64,000 nucleotides of DNA. Source: Bradyrhizobium sp. CSA112 (GTDB lineage Bacteria > Pseudomonadota > Alphaproteobacteria > Rhizobiales > Xanthobacteraceae). Shown piece after piece: positions 49,534 to 58,874 of the stretch. Numbering within the stretch: the first letter of the stretch is position 1; every line of letters starts with the position of its first letter. The notes below the pieces were generated by a model that saw only the letters and a program-made list of their open reading frames with translations, made no database searches and was not told the DNA's origin. The translations under genes were made by a program, and so were the position numbers. The DNA is taken from contig NZ_JAACFS010000001.1 of NCBI RefSeq assembly GCF_029051645.1, positions 744,001 to 808,000 on the forward strand, read 5' to 3'.

Positions 49534-49782
49534 ATGATCTACGTCCTCGCTGCCTTGTTGCCGCCGCTCGGATTGCTCCTGAACGGGCAGCCGTTTTCGG
49601 CGATCTTCAACCTGGTCCTGATCGTGTTCTGCCTGATTTTCGGGCTGATTTTCCACGTCCTGCTGCTGGTGCCCTCGGCGCATGCGCTGATCGCGGTCCA
49701 CATGAAGCGGGAGGATCGCCGGCACCGCGAGGTGGTCGAGGCGATACGCCAGCACGGCCCGCCGCCGGGGTACCCGCGCTAA
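49534..49782 (+). CDS. Pmp3/YqaE-like small membrane protein
   Basis: 82 residues. Two hydrophobic helices with the family look: YVLAALLPPLGLLLNG, then FNLVLIVFCLIFGLIFHVLLLV. A charged cytosolic tail (KREDRRHREVVEAIRQHG) follows. Pmp3-family proteins modulate membrane potential and salt tolerance. The tail of about 25 residues is longer than in the 50-60 residue classical members. Divergent from the DHA2 transporter. Confidence 0.75.
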   Translation: MIYVLAALLPPLGLLLNGQPFSAIFNLVLIVFCLIFGLIFHVLLLVPSAHALIAVHMKREDRRHREVVEAIRQHGPPPGYPR

Positions 49783-49882
49783 AGCCGCACCTAACCCTAA
49801 GCCCTTGGTAAGCCCTTGGGATTGCGGCTTTTCCCGAAAAGCCTGTGCATAGCTGGCAAACGCTTTGATTCGGCGTCCTGCC

Positions 49883-51498
<1,616 letters not shown>

Positions 51499-51510
51499 TC
51501 CACGATCCGT

Positions 51511-51586
51511 CGTCATTCCGGGGCGATGCGTAGCATCGAACCCGGAATCTCGAGATTCCGGGTTCGCTTCGCGCCCCGGAATGACG
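51511..51586. repeat. Palindromic repeat, family A copy 3 (short form)
   Basis: Outer arms cgtcattccggggcg and cgccccggaatgacg with the inner ggaatctcgagattcc palindrome. The 26-base segment with the ggtgcgcaattgcgcacc palindrome found in other copies is missing. Confidence 0.9.
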
Positions 51587-51617
51587 GCGTTTTGGGCTGG
51601 GACGCGGCGCTCGCCAC

Positions 51618-51702
51618 CGTCATTGCGAGGAGCGTTAGCGACGAAGCAATCCATTCTTTTTCGTTGACGAGAATGGATTGCTTCGCTTCGCTCGCAATGA
51701 CG
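51618..51702. repeat. Palindromic repeat, family B copy 3
   Basis: cgtcattgcgaggagcgtta with agcaatccat, then atggattgcttcgcttcgct followed by cgcaatgacg. It lies 32 bases after repeat A3, between guaB and the NADP-dependent oxidoreductase. Confidence 0.9.
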
Positions 51703-51727
51703 AACTAACAAGAACCGGAGGAAACCC

Positions 51728-52753
51728 ATGTCCGCATCAGCAAAGCGCATCGTTCTCGCCGCACGCCCGGTCGGCGAACCCAAACCCTCTGATTTCCGCC
51801 TCGAAGATTGCCAGATCCCGACACCCGGCGCCGGCGAGGTGCTCCTGCGTACCATCTGGCTGTCGCTCGATCCCTATATGCGCGGCCGCATGAGCGACGG
51901 GCCGTCCTATGCGCAGCCGGTGCCGATCAACGGCGTGATGGAGGGCGGGACGGTCAGCGAAGTGATCGCGTCGAACAATCCCGCGTTCGCCAAGGGCGAC
52001 ATCGTGCTGTCACGCGCCGGCTGGCAGACGCATGCGATTTCCGACGGCAAGGGCCTCGCAAAGATCGATCCCAAGATCGCGCCGATCTCGACCGCGGTCG
52101 GCGTACTCGGCATGCCCGGCATGACGGCGTATACGGGCCTGCTCGACATCGGCAAGCCGCAACCCGGCGAGACCGTGGTTGTTGCCGCCGCTTCGGGCGC
52201 GGTCGGCTCGGCCGTCGGCCAGATCGCAAAGATCAAGGGCGCACGCGCGGTTGGCATCGCCGGCGGCAAGGACAAGTGCGCCTATGTCAAGAACGAGCTC
52301 GGCTTCGACGATTGCCTCGATCATCGCGATCCGGATCTGGCGGCGAAGCTGAAGGACGCCTGCCCGAAGGGCATCGACGTCTATTTCGAGAACGTCGGCG
52401 GCGCGGTGTTCGAGGCGGTGTTCCCGCTGCTCAATGCGTTCGCACGTGTTCCCGTATGCGGCCTGATCGCGCATTACAACGATACGCAGGCGGTGGCGCC
52501 GAAATGGGCGCCGTCGTTGATGCGCGCCGTGCTGACCAAGCGCCTGACCATCCGCGGTTTCATCGTCAGCGATTTCGCCGCGCGCCACGCCGACTTCCTC
52601 CGCGACATGTCGCAGTGGGTGCGTGAGGGCAAGGTCAAGCACAAGGAGTTTATCACCGAAGGCCTCGATAGCGCGCCGGCCGCGTTCATGGGGCTTCTCA
52701 AGGGCGCCAATTTCGGCAAGCAGCTCGTGCGCGTCGGACCCGATAAGGTTTGA
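51728..52753 (+). CDS. NADP-dependent alkenal/one oxidoreductase (PTGR/CurA family)
   Basis: 341 residues of the zinc-free medium-chain reductase family. The N-terminal domain has LRTIWLSLDPYMRGRMSD, typical of leukotriene B4 12-hydroxydehydrogenase-like enzymes. The NADPH fold is VVVAAASGAVGSAVGQIAKIKGARAVGIAGG, and YFENVGGAVFEAVFPLLN follows. It reduces alpha,beta-unsaturated ketones or aldehydes, usually in detoxification. The ATG follows GGAGG; two repeats separate it from guaB. Confidence 0.93.
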   Translation: MSASAKRIVLAARPVGEPKPSDFRLEDCQIPTPGAGEVLLRTIWLSLDPYMRGRMSDGPSYAQPVPINGVMEGGTVSEVIASNNPAFAKGDIVLSRAGWQTHAISDGKGLAKIDPKIAPISTAVGVLGMPGMTAYTGLLDIGKPQPGETVVVAAASGAVGSAVGQIAKIKGARAVGIAGGKDKCAYVKNELGFDDCLDHRDPDLAAKLKDACPKGIDVYFENVGGAVFEAVFPLLNAFARVPVCGLIAHYNDTQAVAPKWAPSLMRAVLTKRLTIRGFIVSDFAARHADFLRDMSQWVREGKVKHKEFITEGLDSAPAAFMGLLKGANFGKQLVRVGPDKV

Positions 52754-52760
52754 GGCTATA

Positions 52761-52812
52761 GCGTTTTCGAGCGAAGTGGACACCGGTTCGCGTCAAGAAA
52801 ACGCGTCAAAAC
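52761..52812. repeat. Repeat family E copy 2
   Basis: gcgttttcgagcgaagtgga followed by caccggttcgcgtcaagaaa and acgcgtc. Its ends are inverted (gcgttttc / gaaaacgc). It is followed directly by the perfect palindrome at 52818. Confidence 0.85.
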
Positions 52813-52817
52813 AAGAA

Positions 52818-52858
52818 GCGAGAGCCCGGTTCTGATTCAATCAGAACCGGGCTCTCGC
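52818..52858. terminator. Perfect 20-base inverted repeat
   Basis: Left arm gcgagagcccggttctgatt (52818-52837), one central base, right arm aatcagaaccgggctctcgc (52839-52858). The stem is very stable and should end transcription of the oxidoreductase gene. No T-run follows, so it may instead be a mobile palindromic element joined to repeat E2. Confidence 0.6.
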
Positions 52859-52958
52859 CCCCGGGTTGCAGGGAACACACCTCACGCTCACTTGAGGCGG
52901 ATCGGGGAACGTCCTTTCGCAACTGTCGTTTGGCTTTGACATCCAATGGAGAAGCCAA

Positions 52959-53222
52959 ATGACGAACTTCAAGAAACTATCGCTCGGCCTGGTTGCCGCA
53001 ACGATGCTGGCCACTCCTGCAATGGCTCAAGTGGTCTACCAGGAACCCGGCGTGATGGGCTACTATCCGAACTCCGGTTACGTTACAGGAGGCTACGGTG
53101 TCAGGACCACGCCCCCGGGCTACTATATCGGTAACCGGTTTCACCCGGCCCCCCGGGTGGGCGCATTTGCCAGCGAGCCTTGGACCGACGGTTCCTACTA
53201 TGGCTACGTTGAGCGGTACTGA
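52959..53222 (+). CDS. Small secreted Tyr/Gly-rich protein
   Basis: 87 residues. The signal peptide MTNFKKLSLGLVAATMLATP ends in AMA with likely cleavage before QVV. The mature part, about 64 residues, is rich in Tyr, Gly and Pro (GYYPNSGYVTGGYGVRTTPPGYYIGN) and has no Cys. The ATG follows GGAGAAG. The export signal is clear but the function is unknown; small periplasmic proteins of this look are common in bradyrhizobia, to my knowledge. Confidence 0.78.
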   Translation: MTNFKKLSLGLVAATMLATPAMAQVVYQEPGVMGYYPNSGYVTGGYGVRTTPPGYYIGNRFHPAPRVGAFASEPWTDGSYYGYVERY

Positions 53223-53268
53223 CTCGGCCGGCGGGATTTCGAGACGCTCTGAAGTCTGGGAACTCCTG

Positions 53269-54090
53269 TCAAATCAGTGAATCCAGATCAACATCGGTTT
53301 GTCCCGGCGCCTTGACGTAACGGACCTCAAAGGCGTCGGGCTGGAAGCGATACTCCACCAGCCCGACCTCTTTGACGGCGATCCGTTCCTGTCTTGCATC
53401 GGAGATGATGAAACCGGCCGATGGGGCCCAGACGTGGCGGATGCGGCCAAAGGTGAAGTCGCGCCGCTGATGCACGTGGCCTGAGGCCACCAGCCGCAGA
53501 TCGACCGCCGCAAACATCTCGATCAAACTTCTGCGCCGCGGCTGCGGCACATAGCGAATTGCCGTTGCCTCCGTCTCGGGATCATCCGGCGTGTTCAGAT
53601 AAAGCGGCTTGTGCAGGAACAGCGCAACCGGCCTGCCGTTGATGCGCCCAAGCTCTGAAGCCAGCCAGCCGAACTGCTCTGCCTCGCTCTCGATCCCGGT
53701 GTTCATGATCAGCGAGTTCAGTCCGATAAAGCTCCAGCCGGCCGCATCGAAGCGCCAGCGGTCTTCGCCGATCACGGACAGATAGTTCTGCCGCTCGCGC
53801 TCGGTCGCCGGTTGCTTCGGTGCGGGGCCGACTTCCGTCGGGTTGTCGCCGATGTCGTGATTGCCGGGCAAATGGCGACACGGCACCGGCAGTGTGTCAT
53901 GTAATTCTTTCGCAAATTTGAGATCGTCCGGGCTGGTCGGGGCATCAAATGCGAGATCGCCGCTGTTGATGACGAGATCTGGACGCGTCTCATCGATATA
54001 CTCACTGACGCGATGAAAATTGTCGGTGAGTTGTTGCAGGCGGCGGGCGAGGTGAGTGTCGGAAATTTGCGTCAGGCGAAATTCGTGCAT
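53269..54090 (-). CDS. Metallophosphoesterase (CpdA-like)
   Basis: 273 residues with the calcineurin-like metal-site motifs in order: SDTHLA, LVINSGDLAFD, HLPGNHDIGDN, LFLHKPLY and ASGHVHQRRD. Layout is that of class III cyclic-nucleotide phosphodiesterases and related phosphohydrolases. Cleavage of cAMP is possible but not shown by sequence. The ATG at 54090 follows AAAGGA. It converges with the small secreted protein gene. Confidence 0.88.
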   Translation of the reverse strand: MHEFRLTQISDTHLARRLQQLTDNFHRVSEYIDETRPDLVINSGDLAFDAPTSPDDLKFAKELHDTLPVPCRHLPGNHDIGDNPTEVGPAPKQPATERERQNYLSVIGEDRWRFDAAGWSFIGLNSLIMNTGIESEAEQFGWLASELGRINGRPVALFLHKPLYLNTPDDPETEATAIRYVPQPRRRSLIEMFAAVDLRLVASGHVHQRRDFTFGRIRHVWAPSAGFIISDARQERIAVKEVGLVEYRFQPDAFEVRYVKAPGQTDVDLDSLI

Positions 54091-54182
54091 GCGATAGTCC
54101 TTTAGGTCCGATCATAGCCGGACCTGAAGTCGGAACGATGACGGCGGAAATGGATAGGCCCAAATGTCGCCCCGTCCTCGAC

Positions 54183-54284
54183 CGTCATACCCCGCGAAAG
54201 CGGGGTATCCAGCACGCCGAGGCCTCGCGGTTCAACCACAACTGCTCTGGGATACTGGATCACCCGCCTTCGCGGGTGATGACA
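54183..54284. repeat. Palindromic intergenic repeat, family D copy 2
   Basis: cgtcataccccgcgaaagcg followed by gggtatccagcacgccg, then gatactggatcacccgcctt followed by cgcgggtgatgac. Arms show compensating changes compared with copy 1 (atacc/ggtat instead of atgcc/ggcat), which keeps the stem paired. Confidence 0.9.
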
Positions 54285-54309
54285 GTCTTCAGTGTCGCAA
54301 ATTGTTCAC

Positions 54310-55290
54310 TCACCCCAACGTCCTTCGCCAGAACGCCAACATATCAGCCTTGAACAATTCGGCATCGCCGTCGCGGCTTCCAATTCTCGCGCCCTTGCGG
54401 CCATAGCCGGCCTTCAGCGCATAGATCATCAGGTCGCGATCAATGAGTTTGCTTTCCGCGACGCCTGTAAGCGGATGGATGAAGGCGCCGTCATTGGCGA
54501 TATAGGCGGTCGGCGCGGCTGGGGAAACCGAGGCCTCTGCGACGTTCTCGATGCCGGTGCCGCGGTCAAGGCTGTGCTGCGCGCCGCCGATCAGCCGCAT
54601 CGTCGCCTTGCCGCCGGAGAGGCGGATGGCCTGGCAATGGCCCTGCACCTGCATCGGCGAGCACCATTCATCCGCATCGCCCATCAGCACGCGGATTTCG
54701 GTCTCGTCGACGGAGGGATCGAGGAACTGGTGACCGCTCCACGGATAGGCGGCGAGCACGCTGCGAAAGCCGGCGCCGGCGCCGACCACCGCATCGGCAA
54801 AGCGGCGCGTCGCCGCCGTCAGCACCGCCGAGCCGCCGCGGCTGTGGCCTTGAGCGCCGATCCGCGAAGCGTCGATTTCGGGATGGGCCGCCAGCACCTG
54901 CCAGGCCGCGAGCACATCATAGGCGCTGGCGGCAAATGAGAACTGCGTCTGGTTGGCGACGGTGGAAGTCACATTGCGCGCGCCGAAACTATCCAGCACA
55001 AACGCCGCAAAGCCGTCGCTGACCATCGTCTCGGCATGCGCCAGATGCGAAGGCGCAACGCCGAGGCTGCCCGGCACCACCATCACCAGCGGCAGCTTTC
55101 CGTTGCGCCTGCGATCGTTCGAAGCCGGCAGGAACAGCTTGCCGTCGACTACAAGTCTCGGCAGATCGGCGGCATTGCTGATGACGTGGAAGTAGTTGAC
55201 CGGATTGGCGGTGAGAATGTCGATATTCTGTCCCTTGCTTTGTCCGGTGGCGCCGCCAGCGAAAACAATGTCCTGATCGCGAAATCGCAA
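54310..55290 (-). CDS. Alpha/beta hydrolase, dienelactone hydrolase-like
   Basis: 326 residues. The nucleophile elbow is GAQGHSRGGSAVLTA with Ser in GHSRG. The oxyanion region VVPGSLGVAPSH and LDSFGARNVTS are as in dienelactone-type hydrolases. The acid Asp is probably in VLMGDADEW and the His in IGGAQHSLD. No signal peptide. It starts with a TTG at 55290, supported by a strong GGGAGGAG seven to eight bases before; no ATG fits. The substrate is unknown. Confidence 0.85.
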   Translation of the reverse strand: MRFRDQDIVFAGGATGQSKGQNIDILTANPVNYFHVISNAADLPRLVVDGKLFLPASNDRRRNGKLPLVMVVPGSLGVAPSHLAHAETMVSDGFAAFVLDSFGARNVTSTVANQTQFSFAASAYDVLAAWQVLAAHPEIDASRIGAQGHSRGGSAVLTAATRRFADAVVGAGAGFRSVLAAYPWSGHQFLDPSVDETEIRVLMGDADEWCSPMQVQGHCQAIRLSGGKATMRLIGGAQHSLDRGTGIENVAEASVSPAAPTAYIANDGAFIHPLTGVAESKLIDRDLMIYALKAGYGRKGARIGSRDGDAELFKADMLAFWRRTLG

Positions 55291-55457
55291 AGTTGCACTC
55301 CTCCCGCGGCCGCTCTTTTTTGGCGGCTGTCAGGGATAGAGTAAGGCGCTAGTTGTCCCCGTCAAAGCAAATGTGCCCTGCGGTCTTGCCATCCTTGTCC
55401 TTCAGGGCAAATGGGCAACACAGGCACTCCAGCGCCGTACCTGCCCAGCGCCGCGCG

Positions 55458-56153
55458 TCAGAGCACGCGGTAGCGGATCGCGAAGGCATCGTGAATCTCT
55501 GTCGTCACCGGTCCGCCGTTGACGGAGACGATGTCGTCGGCCAGATGCCACGGCCCGAACTGATCCGAATGCGAGGGGCTTGCCGGCAGCCGAAGGCGGA
55601 ACATGCTTTGGGCCCGGCCGGGCAGGTTCAGCACGATCATGCGCTCGGTGGTGCGGTAATCGAGCGTCACCGTCCCCCGTAATAATATGCTATGGCCGTC
55701 GGCGGTGGAGGCCAGCGCCTCCTGGACCTTTGCCAGTTTCTGGTTCCGGTCGGTCAGCAGCTCGACCTGGGTGTCGGCGGCGGTCGTCAACGTCGCCTGC
55801 GGCAGGCGGATTTCAAATTCCACCGCGGGCTTTGCCGGATTGAGGCCGAGATAGGCCAGCGCGGCCTGCCGCATATCCGAGATCACGAAGGCGAGCAGGA
55901 CCAGTACCGCGGACGCGGCAAGCCCGTGCTTGACCAGATCCTGCCGGCTGCGGTGGCCGATGCGGAAATAGACGGAAAGCATGATCGCGACCGCCAGTGC
56001 CGCGGCGACGCCGGCGAGTGCCGACATCACGATGCCGAGGCCGCCATCGGGACCGTCGCTGAAGCCCATGGTCCGGAGCAGGGAGGTCACGGAATCGCCG
56101 GGCAGCTCTGCGGCGCGGCCGGCGCCGGTCAGGATCGGGGAGGAGATGTTCAT
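55458..56153 (-). CDS. Membrane protein of unknown function, two helices plus soluble domain
   Basis: 231 residues. Two transmembrane segments are visible: IVMSALAGVAAALAVAIMLSVYF and HGLAASAVLVLLAFVISD. A periplasmic or cytosolic beta-rich domain of about 130 residues follows (VEFEIRLPQATLTTAADTQVELLTDRNQ, ILLRGTVTLDYRTTERMIVLNLPG). I do not recognise the family. It stands between the hydrolase and the MAPEG gene, with no shared operon. Confidence 0.7.
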   Translation of the reverse strand: MNISSPILTGAGRAAELPGDSVTSLLRTMGFSDGPDGGLGIVMSALAGVAAALAVAIMLSVYFRIGHRSRQDLVKHGLAASAVLVLLAFVISDMRQAALAYLGLNPAKPAVEFEIRLPQATLTTAADTQVELLTDRNQKLAKVQEALASTADGHSILLRGTVTLDYRTTERMIVLNLPGRAQSMFRLRLPASPSHSDQFGPWHLADDIVSVNGGPVTTEIHDAFAIRYRVL

Positions 56154-56327
56154 CGCCTGCTCGCGGGTTGCTTGATGGCCGGTTCGGAACCAGAACCATC
56201 GAAATTATAAATAGTTCGTCGCCTGGGCTCGGTTTGTGGTTCAAGCGGGCTTCGCTAAGTGGATTTGTCAGGTGAGGGACGTCCCGTTATTGCTTTAAGG
56301 CGGGCGCAGGTTCCGGGGGAGATTCTC

Positions 56328-56750
56328 ATGTCGGTTCAAATGGTTTTGCTGCCGGTCTTCGTGCTGATCGGGCTCACTTTCTTCCTGATGTTCTGGATGG
56401 TGTCGGCCCGCACTCGCGCAGTGAAGGCCCGGGAAACCAGCCTGAAAGACATTGCGCTGGGGCAGCCGAAATATCCGGCCCGCGTCGCCCAGATCGGCAA
56501 TTGCTTCTCAAATCAGTTCGAAGTACCCCTCCTGTTCTACATCCTGATCGCGCTGGCTCTGCCGCTGCGCCGGGCTGATCTCGTCATCGTGCTGATGTCC
56601 TGGGTATTCGTGGTGACGCGATTTGCCCATGCCGGCATTTTCGTCACGTCGAACAACATCCAGCAGCGCAGCCTGGCCTGGTTCGCCGGCGCGCTGGTGC
56701 TGCTCGTGATGTGGATCTACTTCGCGCTGAAGCTGCTGCTTCTGATCTAG
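56328..56750 (+). CDS. MAPEG-family membrane protein
   Basis: 140 residues with four transmembrane helices. The family stretch QPKYPARVAQIGNCFSNQFEVPLLFYILIALAL has the N-x-x-E motif (NQFEVP) that defines MAPEG proteins. The later RFAHAGIFVTSNNIQQRS matches the second conserved loop. Bacterial MAPEG proteins can have glutathione-linked activities, but most are uncharacterised. The ATG at 56328 is supported by GGGGGAGA. Confidence 0.85.
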   Translation: MSVQMVLLPVFVLIGLTFFLMFWMVSARTRAVKARETSLKDIALGQPKYPARVAQIGNCFSNQFEVPLLFYILIALALPLRRADLVIVLMSWVFVVTRFAHAGIFVTSNNIQQRSLAWFAGALVLLVMWIYFALKLLLLI

Positions 56751-56756
56751 TCTCTT

Positions 56757-56809
56757 GTTTGACGCGTTTTCTTCACGCGAACCGGTGCCCACTTCGCTCG
56801 AAAACGCTA
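56757..56809. repeat. Repeat family E copy 3 (reverse orientation)
   Basis: gacgcgttttcttcacgcga, then accggtgcccacttcgctcg and aaaacgc: the reverse complement of copy 2 with few changes. It ends 14 bases before the RsmB-type gene. Confidence 0.85.
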
Positions 56810-56823
56810 ACGGAAAGCCCTGA

Positions 56824-58122
56824 ATGACTCCCGCTGCCCGGCTGTCCGCAGCCATCGAACTGATCGAAACCATCGACGCGCAACGCGTGCCGGCCGCAAA
56901 AGCGCTGAAGGAGTGGGGCACGGCGCATCGCTACGCCGGCTCGGGCGACCGCGCGGCGATTTCCGGCCTGATCTGGGACGTGCTCCGGCGGCGCGCGTCG
57001 AGCGCCTGGCTGATGGATGCGGATACTCCGCGGGCGCGCGTGCTCGGCATGATGCGGCTCGAGCGCGGCATGAGCACGGACGCGATATCGGCGCTCTGCG
57101 ACGGCGGCCGTTTTGCGCCGGAACCGCTGAGCGAGGCCGAGCGCAATGCGCTCACCTCGCATACCCTTGACGGCGCGCCACCGCACATTGCCGGCGACTA
57201 TCCGGAATGGCTGGATGCGCCGCTGGCAGCGGTGTTCGGCGATGATCGCGTCGCGGAGGCGACCGCGATGGCAAGCCGTGCGCCGCTCGATCTGCGCGTC
57301 AACACGCTGAAGGCCAAGCGCGAAAAAATCCTCGCCTCGCTCGCCCATCTCGGCGCTACGCCGACGCCGTGGTCGCCGATCGGCCTGCGCATCGAGCTCG
57401 GCGCCGACGCGCGCAGCCCCGGCATCCATGCCGAGGAGGATTTCATCAAGGGCGCGATCGAAGTGCAGGACGAGGGCTCGCAGCTCGCGGCGATGTTCAC
57501 GGCCGCGAAGCCGGGCGAGCAGGTGATCGATCTCTGCGCCGGCGCCGGCGGCAAGACGCTGGCGCTCGCGGCGATGATGCAAGGCAAGGGCCGGCTGATC
57601 GCGACCGACCGCGACAAGCGCCAGCTCGCGCCGATCTACGAACGGCTGTCCCGTGCCGGCGTCCACAACGCCGAAATTCGCGCGCCGAAGGGCGACACTG
57701 ATCCATTGGCCGACATCAGGGCGTCAGCCGATCTCGTCCTGATCGACGCGCCCTGCACCGGCACCGGTACCTGGCGCCGCAACCCCGACGCCAAATGGCG
57801 GATGCGCCCCGGCGCGCTCGAAGTCCGTTTGAAGGACCAGGCTGAAGCGCTTGATCGCGCGGCCGCCCTGGTCAAGCCGGGTGGCCGGATCGCCTACGTG
57901 ACGTGCTCGGTGCTCCCTGCGGAAAACGGCGATCAGGTCCGCGCGTTCGTCACGCGTCATCCGGAATTTTCGATTCAGCCACCGAACGAGACCGCGAGCG
58001 TGCTCTGGGACAAGGCGGGAGATTTTGAGAAGGCTGCGCTGCAGTCCGCCGAAGGCTGGCTGATGACCCCACGCCGCACGGGTACGGATGGCTTCTTCGT
58101 CTCGGTGCTGAAGAAGGCGTGA
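56824..58122 (+). CDS. RsmB/NOL1-NOP2-type RNA (cytosine-5) methyltransferase
   Basis: 432 residues. A NusB-like helical N-terminus is followed by the Rossmann methyltransferase. The SAM loop is VIDLCAGAGGKTLALAAMM, motif IV with the first cysteine is LVLIDAPCTGTGTWRRNPDAKWR, and the catalytic cysteine is in IAYVTCSVLPAENGDQ. Both the PC and TC cysteines of m5C RNA methyltransferases are present. It probably methylates 16S rRNA. It lies between guaB and guaA on the same strand. Confidence 0.92.
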   Translation: MTPAARLSAAIELIETIDAQRVPAAKALKEWGTAHRYAGSGDRAAISGLIWDVLRRRASSAWLMDADTPRARVLGMMRLERGMSTDAISALCDGGRFAPEPLSEAERNALTSHTLDGAPPHIAGDYPEWLDAPLAAVFGDDRVAEATAMASRAPLDLRVNTLKAKREKILASLAHLGATPTPWSPIGLRIELGADARSPGIHAEEDFIKGAIEVQDEGSQLAAMFTAAKPGEQVIDLCAGAGGKTLALAAMMQGKGRLIATDRDKRQLAPIYERLSRAGVHNAEIRAPKGDTDPLADIRASADLVLIDAPCTGTGTWRRNPDAKWRMRPGALEVRLKDQAEALDRAAALVKPGGRIAYVTCSVLPAENGDQVRAFVTRHPEFSIQPPNETASVLWDKAGDFEKAALQSAEGWLMTPRRTGTDGFFVSVLKKA

Positions 58123-58128
58123 CGGGCC

Positions 58129-58225
58129 CGTCATTCCGGGGCGATGCGAAGCATCGAACTATGGTGCGCAATTGCGCACCTGAGAATCTCGAGATTCCGG
58201 GTTCGCTTCGCGCCCCGGAATGACG
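58129..58225. repeat. Palindromic repeat, family A copy 4 (full module)
   Basis: cgtcattccggggcgatgcg, ggtgcgcaattgcgcacc, gaatctcgagattc and cgccccggaatgacg in order. It lies between the converging methyltransferase and cupin genes. Confidence 0.92.
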
Positions 58226-58232
58226 CCGGGGC

Positions 58233-58565
58233 TCAATCCACTATGAACAACTTCGCGCCGGTCTTCGTCGATGAGCGATGCGCGGCGTCACCGAAATCCG
58301 ACACTTGATAGCTCATGCCCGGCTTGAGCTTGAACGTGCGCCCGTCGCGCAACTCGCTGTCCAGTTCGCCTTCCAGCACGTAAAGCACATGGCCGCGGTC
58401 GCACCAGTGATCGGCGAGGTAGCCAGGCGAATACTCGACCATCCGCACGCGCAGATCGCCGATATTGAGCGTGCGCCAAAGCGCTTCGCCGGTGACGCCG
58501 GGATGGGTCGTCGCGGCGACGCCGCTCCAGTCGGTGACGGTGAAGGGCAGAGTGGGAATTTTCAT
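58233..58565 (-). CDS. DHCW-motif cupin fold protein
   Basis: 110 residues, one cupin barrel. YSPGYLADHWCDRGHVLYVLEGELDSELRDG is the first metal-binding cupin motif with the family's Asp-His-Trp-Cys stretch, and KPGMSYQVSDFGDAAHRS is the second. The ATG at 58565 is taken from the family start (MKIPTLPFTVTDW); upstream in-frame sequence is repeat A5. The enzymatic role is unknown. It is flanked on both sides by family A repeats. Confidence 0.88.
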   Translation of the reverse strand: MKIPTLPFTVTDWSGVAATTHPGVTGEALWRTLNIGDLRVRMVEYSPGYLADHWCDRGHVLYVLEGELDSELRDGRTFKLKPGMSYQVSDFGDAAHRSSTKTGAKLFIVD

Positions 58566-58597
58566 GTGGGATGATCCTGCGTTGAGCGAGAGACAAC

Positions 58598-58696
58598 CGT
58601 CATTCCGGGATGGTGCGTTAGCACCCCGGAATCTCGAGATTCTCAGGTGCGCAATTGCGCACCATAGTTCGATACTTCGCATCGCCCCGGAATGAC
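58598..58696. repeat. Palindromic repeat, family A copy 5 (inverted orientation)
   Basis: The order of inner parts is reversed compared with copies 1, 2 and 4: cgtcattccgggatggtgcg, then gaatctcgagattc, then ggtgcgcaattgcgcacc, then cgccccggaatgac. It precedes the cupin gene. Confidence 0.92.
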
Positions 58697-58768
58697 AGAT
58701 GCACGAGATTTCGCCGACCCTGCCTGATCTTGCCCTGTGCGCGGAGCCGCAGATGTTCGCGCAAATTG

Positions 58769-58785
58769 GGTCAATAATACTGACC
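58769..58785. promoter_or_regulatory. Palindrome upstream of guaA
   Basis: GGTCA-ataatac-TGACC is a perfect inverted repeat about 90 bases before the guaA start, beside an AT-rich tatatgtatttt stretch that could be a -10 region. Candidate binding site for a purine or stress regulator. Confidence 0.4.
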
Positions 58786-58874
58786 TATATGTATTTTGTC
58801 CATCCTCGCAGAAGAATGTGGGCCACAGCCTTCTCGCGGTTGCGAGGCCGCTCCCCGTCGCGTATTTGCTTACC

